DNA of 64,000 nt from Propionibacteriaceae bacterium (GTDB lineage: Bacteria; Actinomycetota; Actinomycetes; Propionibacteriales; Propionibacteriaceae). Positions 62,453-64,000 of the stretch are shown here, piece by piece (position 1 is the stretch's first letter; the number at the start of each line of letters is the position of its first letter). Location: the NCBI GenBank assembly GCA_017306015.1, contig JAFKJK010000015.1:48068-112067 (forward strand). Reading direction: 5' to 3'. A program made the translations under genes and the position numbers. The notes beneath the pieces were generated by a model. That model was not told the DNA's origin and did not search any database. It saw nothing but the letters and a program-made list of their open reading frames with translations.

Positions 62453-63762
62453 TTAGTGCCCGAGCAGGGCGAGGGGGACGACAGCGACACCGTCGGGTCG
62501 TCGGTAGGCCCGCGGTCCGGTGTTGAGGATCATGCACTCGCTGAGCCGCTGACCGACTTGGCCGCGGAGCCAGAGCAGGTGGCGTACGTCGACGTCGTGA
62601 ATGGTGTCCGCGAGCTTCACCTCGATGGCGGTGCAGCGGGTGTCGTTGGTTTCCACGATGAGGTCGATCTCGTGGTCGCCGTTCTTGGTGCGAAGGTGGC
62701 CGACGCGGGCGCCCATCGCTTCGGCGTAGACGCGCACCGATTGCACAGCCAGGGACTCGAACAGTGCGCCCAACCAGGTGCCCGTGGTGGGTGAGACGGT
62801 CTCCCCTTCGCCGACCAGGAGCCCTGTGGCGCCGACCCCGACGAGCCGGGCAGCCATTGCCGGGTCGACCAGGTGGTGCTTGGCGGAGTTGGTGAGCCGT
62901 TTCAGTGGGGTGAAGGCGGGCGTCCATGCTTCGACTGGGTCGAGGATGAACAAGCGTTGGAGGTGTTCGCGGTAGCCGTCCACTGTGTTGCGCGACGGCT
63001 TGTCCGGTTCGCCGGCAGTGGCCGCGTCGAGGATCTTGGTGTAGTCCGCGGTCGAGGCGGTGGCTGCGGCGTACGCACGCAGCCAGGCACGCAGCGCGGC
63101 CGGACGGCGCACAGTGATCCCGTTCTCGGCGAGATCACGGTCAACGATTCGGGCAAGGTAGCCGTCCAGCTGGCGCTCCCGGTTCGCCGGGCTCAGGTCG
63201 CGGATTCCGGGGAACCCTGAGCGCAAGATCTCGTCGACGTAGTCACGCACGCCCAGGGTCGAACTGCCCGCGATCCTCGCGCCCCAGCGAGCACGGACCG
63301 CAACGACACCGTCGGTTCCTGCAGGCCACGCTCGCTGAACGCCATCGGCCGCATGGTTAGGCTTACGATGCGACCGGCGCCGCTATGAACGCGTACGCCC
63401 GGAGCCAGACCGGCCGATCCGGCCAGCAGGAAACGTCCACCGCCAGTCGGCTGCTCATCCACAGCCGTCCGGACGCGGTCCCAAACCTGCGGCTCCAACT
63501 GCCATTCGTCAATGAAGACCGGCGGCTTGACTTCGGTGACGAGGTCGAAGTTCGCGGCCACGCTGGCCGGTTTGCGAGGATCACTCAACGACAACACCGT
63601 GGCCGCGCGACGAGTCGTCGTCGCGGTCTTGCCCACACCCTTCGCGCCCTCGATCGCCACCGCTGCGAGCTCCGGCAGCGCCTCGTCAAGCACGTCATCA
63701 ATCACCCGACGGCGGTACTCCACAGCGCTAATCCAGCAGATGGACGGGTTTCTGCTGAGCAT
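62453..63762 (-). pseudogene. AAA ATPase with DUF4143, split by a frameshift
   Basis: Two overlapping frames together give a complete ATPase of about 430 residues. The first part (63762 to about 63280) has the P-loop EGAKGVGKTATTTR and FIDEWQLEP, and GRFLLAGSAG; it runs out of family similarity after VSLRSVLAGA. The second (from about 63280 to 62453) resumes with RIAGSSTLGVRDYVDEILRS, then a DUF4143 nuclease-like end with HEIDLIVE and TAIEVKLA. One base lost or gained near 63265-63290 explains the break. The start could also be GTG 63723. A sequencing error cannot be ruled out. Confidence 0.82.
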
Positions 63763-63915
63763 CTGGACGGAGCTGCACTGAGCATATCGACGAACCTGGG
63801 GTCGGGAACCTGAGCACCTCGAGCGCCTTCAAGTTAGCCGCCTGCGGTTCGTGTGGGCGACGGCCGAATCTGAGGCCGAAACGACGGGCGAAATCGAGGC
63901 CACGTTCGTTGGTGT

Positions 63916-64000
63916 CTAGTTTGCCTCAGCTTGCGTTTTGATGCTCGGCAGGGTGTCGATGCCTCGGTTCCGGAGCCGGTAGCTGCTTCCTTTCACGGTG
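63916..64000 (-). CDS. Probable IstB-like ATPase, C-terminal end only
   Basis: The last 28 codons of a gene entering from the right edge: VKGSSYRLRNRG, IDTLPSIKTQ and a TAG stop. The SYRLR pattern near the end resembles IS21-family IstB helper ATPases, which would place an insertion element just outside. The evidence is short, so other proteins are possible. The 153 bases between it and the split ATPase show no gene. Confidence 0.35.
   Translation of the reverse strand, partial: TVKGSSYRLRNRGIDTLPSIKTQAEAN

Overview
This window is chromosomal DNA of a high-GC actinobacterium. The GC content is near 70%, GTG starts are common, genes overlap by 4 bases in tight operons, and there are DtxR/IdeR-type iron boxes and actinobacterial families (MmyB-type regulators, DUF2255, DUF6325, baeRF, cyclophilin-like lipid-exported proteins). 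A Propionibacteriales-like lineage is possible, but nothing in the window proves it. No rRNA, tRNA, CRISPR array or intact prophage was seen.

Layout. 1-6.7 kb: a ferric-reductase-like membrane protein cut by the window edge, two OmpR-type two-component systems and a GT-C glycosyltransferase. 6.8-9.2 kb: a small exported protein with a 47-bp repeat at its 3' end, a DUF2231/cytochrome-b5 membrane protein behind four GCTTG sites at exact 11-bp spacing, and a VIT/CCC1 transporter. 9.4-13.8 kb: a TPC-type P1B ATPase behind two iron boxes, then a divergent arsenic locus (arsR, arsM, and an iron-type alcohol dehydrogenase fused by overlap to arsM). 13.8-15.7 kb: a chloramphenicol-phosphotransferase-like kinase, a stand-alone LigD-type polymerase and a carboxymuconolactone decarboxylase remnant.

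15.8-23.2 kb is a redox/detoxification island: two paralogous MmyB-type regulators, two SDRs, a cyclophilin-like secreted protein, a Bcr/CflA-type MFS pump, a DUF2255 protein and an aldo/keto reductase. Three promoters in it carry the same 22-bp operator-like sequence, which suggests one small regulon. 23.2-26.5 kb holds an unknown protein, an inositol-phosphatase-family enzyme, a palindromic intergenic repeat, and a CDF metal exporter with its ArsR/SmtB repressor. 26.5-30.5 kb is the bacterial RNA repair pair hen1-pnkp, followed by a 500-base non-coding block of 18-bp tandem repeats and CCCGGG palindromes.

31-46.3 kb: a methyltransferase, a GntR-regulated ABC exporter, an ATP-grasp enzyme, a ClcA-type channel, and a six-gene envelope/stress operon (SHOCT/PLDc_N, DUF6325, SHOCT, large membrane protein, AI-2E exporter family, K+ channel) divergent from a giant LuxR regulator and a HerA-like ATPase, then an LtrA protein. 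46.3-53.2 kb: an exported SurE-like nucleotidase and a complete cellobiose/beta-glucoside PTS operon (IIB-IIC-IIA-6-phospho-beta-glucosidase) with a divergent PRD regulator. 53.2-62 kb: a CPBP protease, a SHOCT/PLDc_N plus baeRF pair, a NarL-type two-component system with an extra membrane protein, a leucyl aminopeptidase and a YfcC-type carrier. 62-64 kb is decayed: a frameshifted BIG2-domain remnant, a frameshifted DUF4143 ATPase and the tail of a probable IstB protein.
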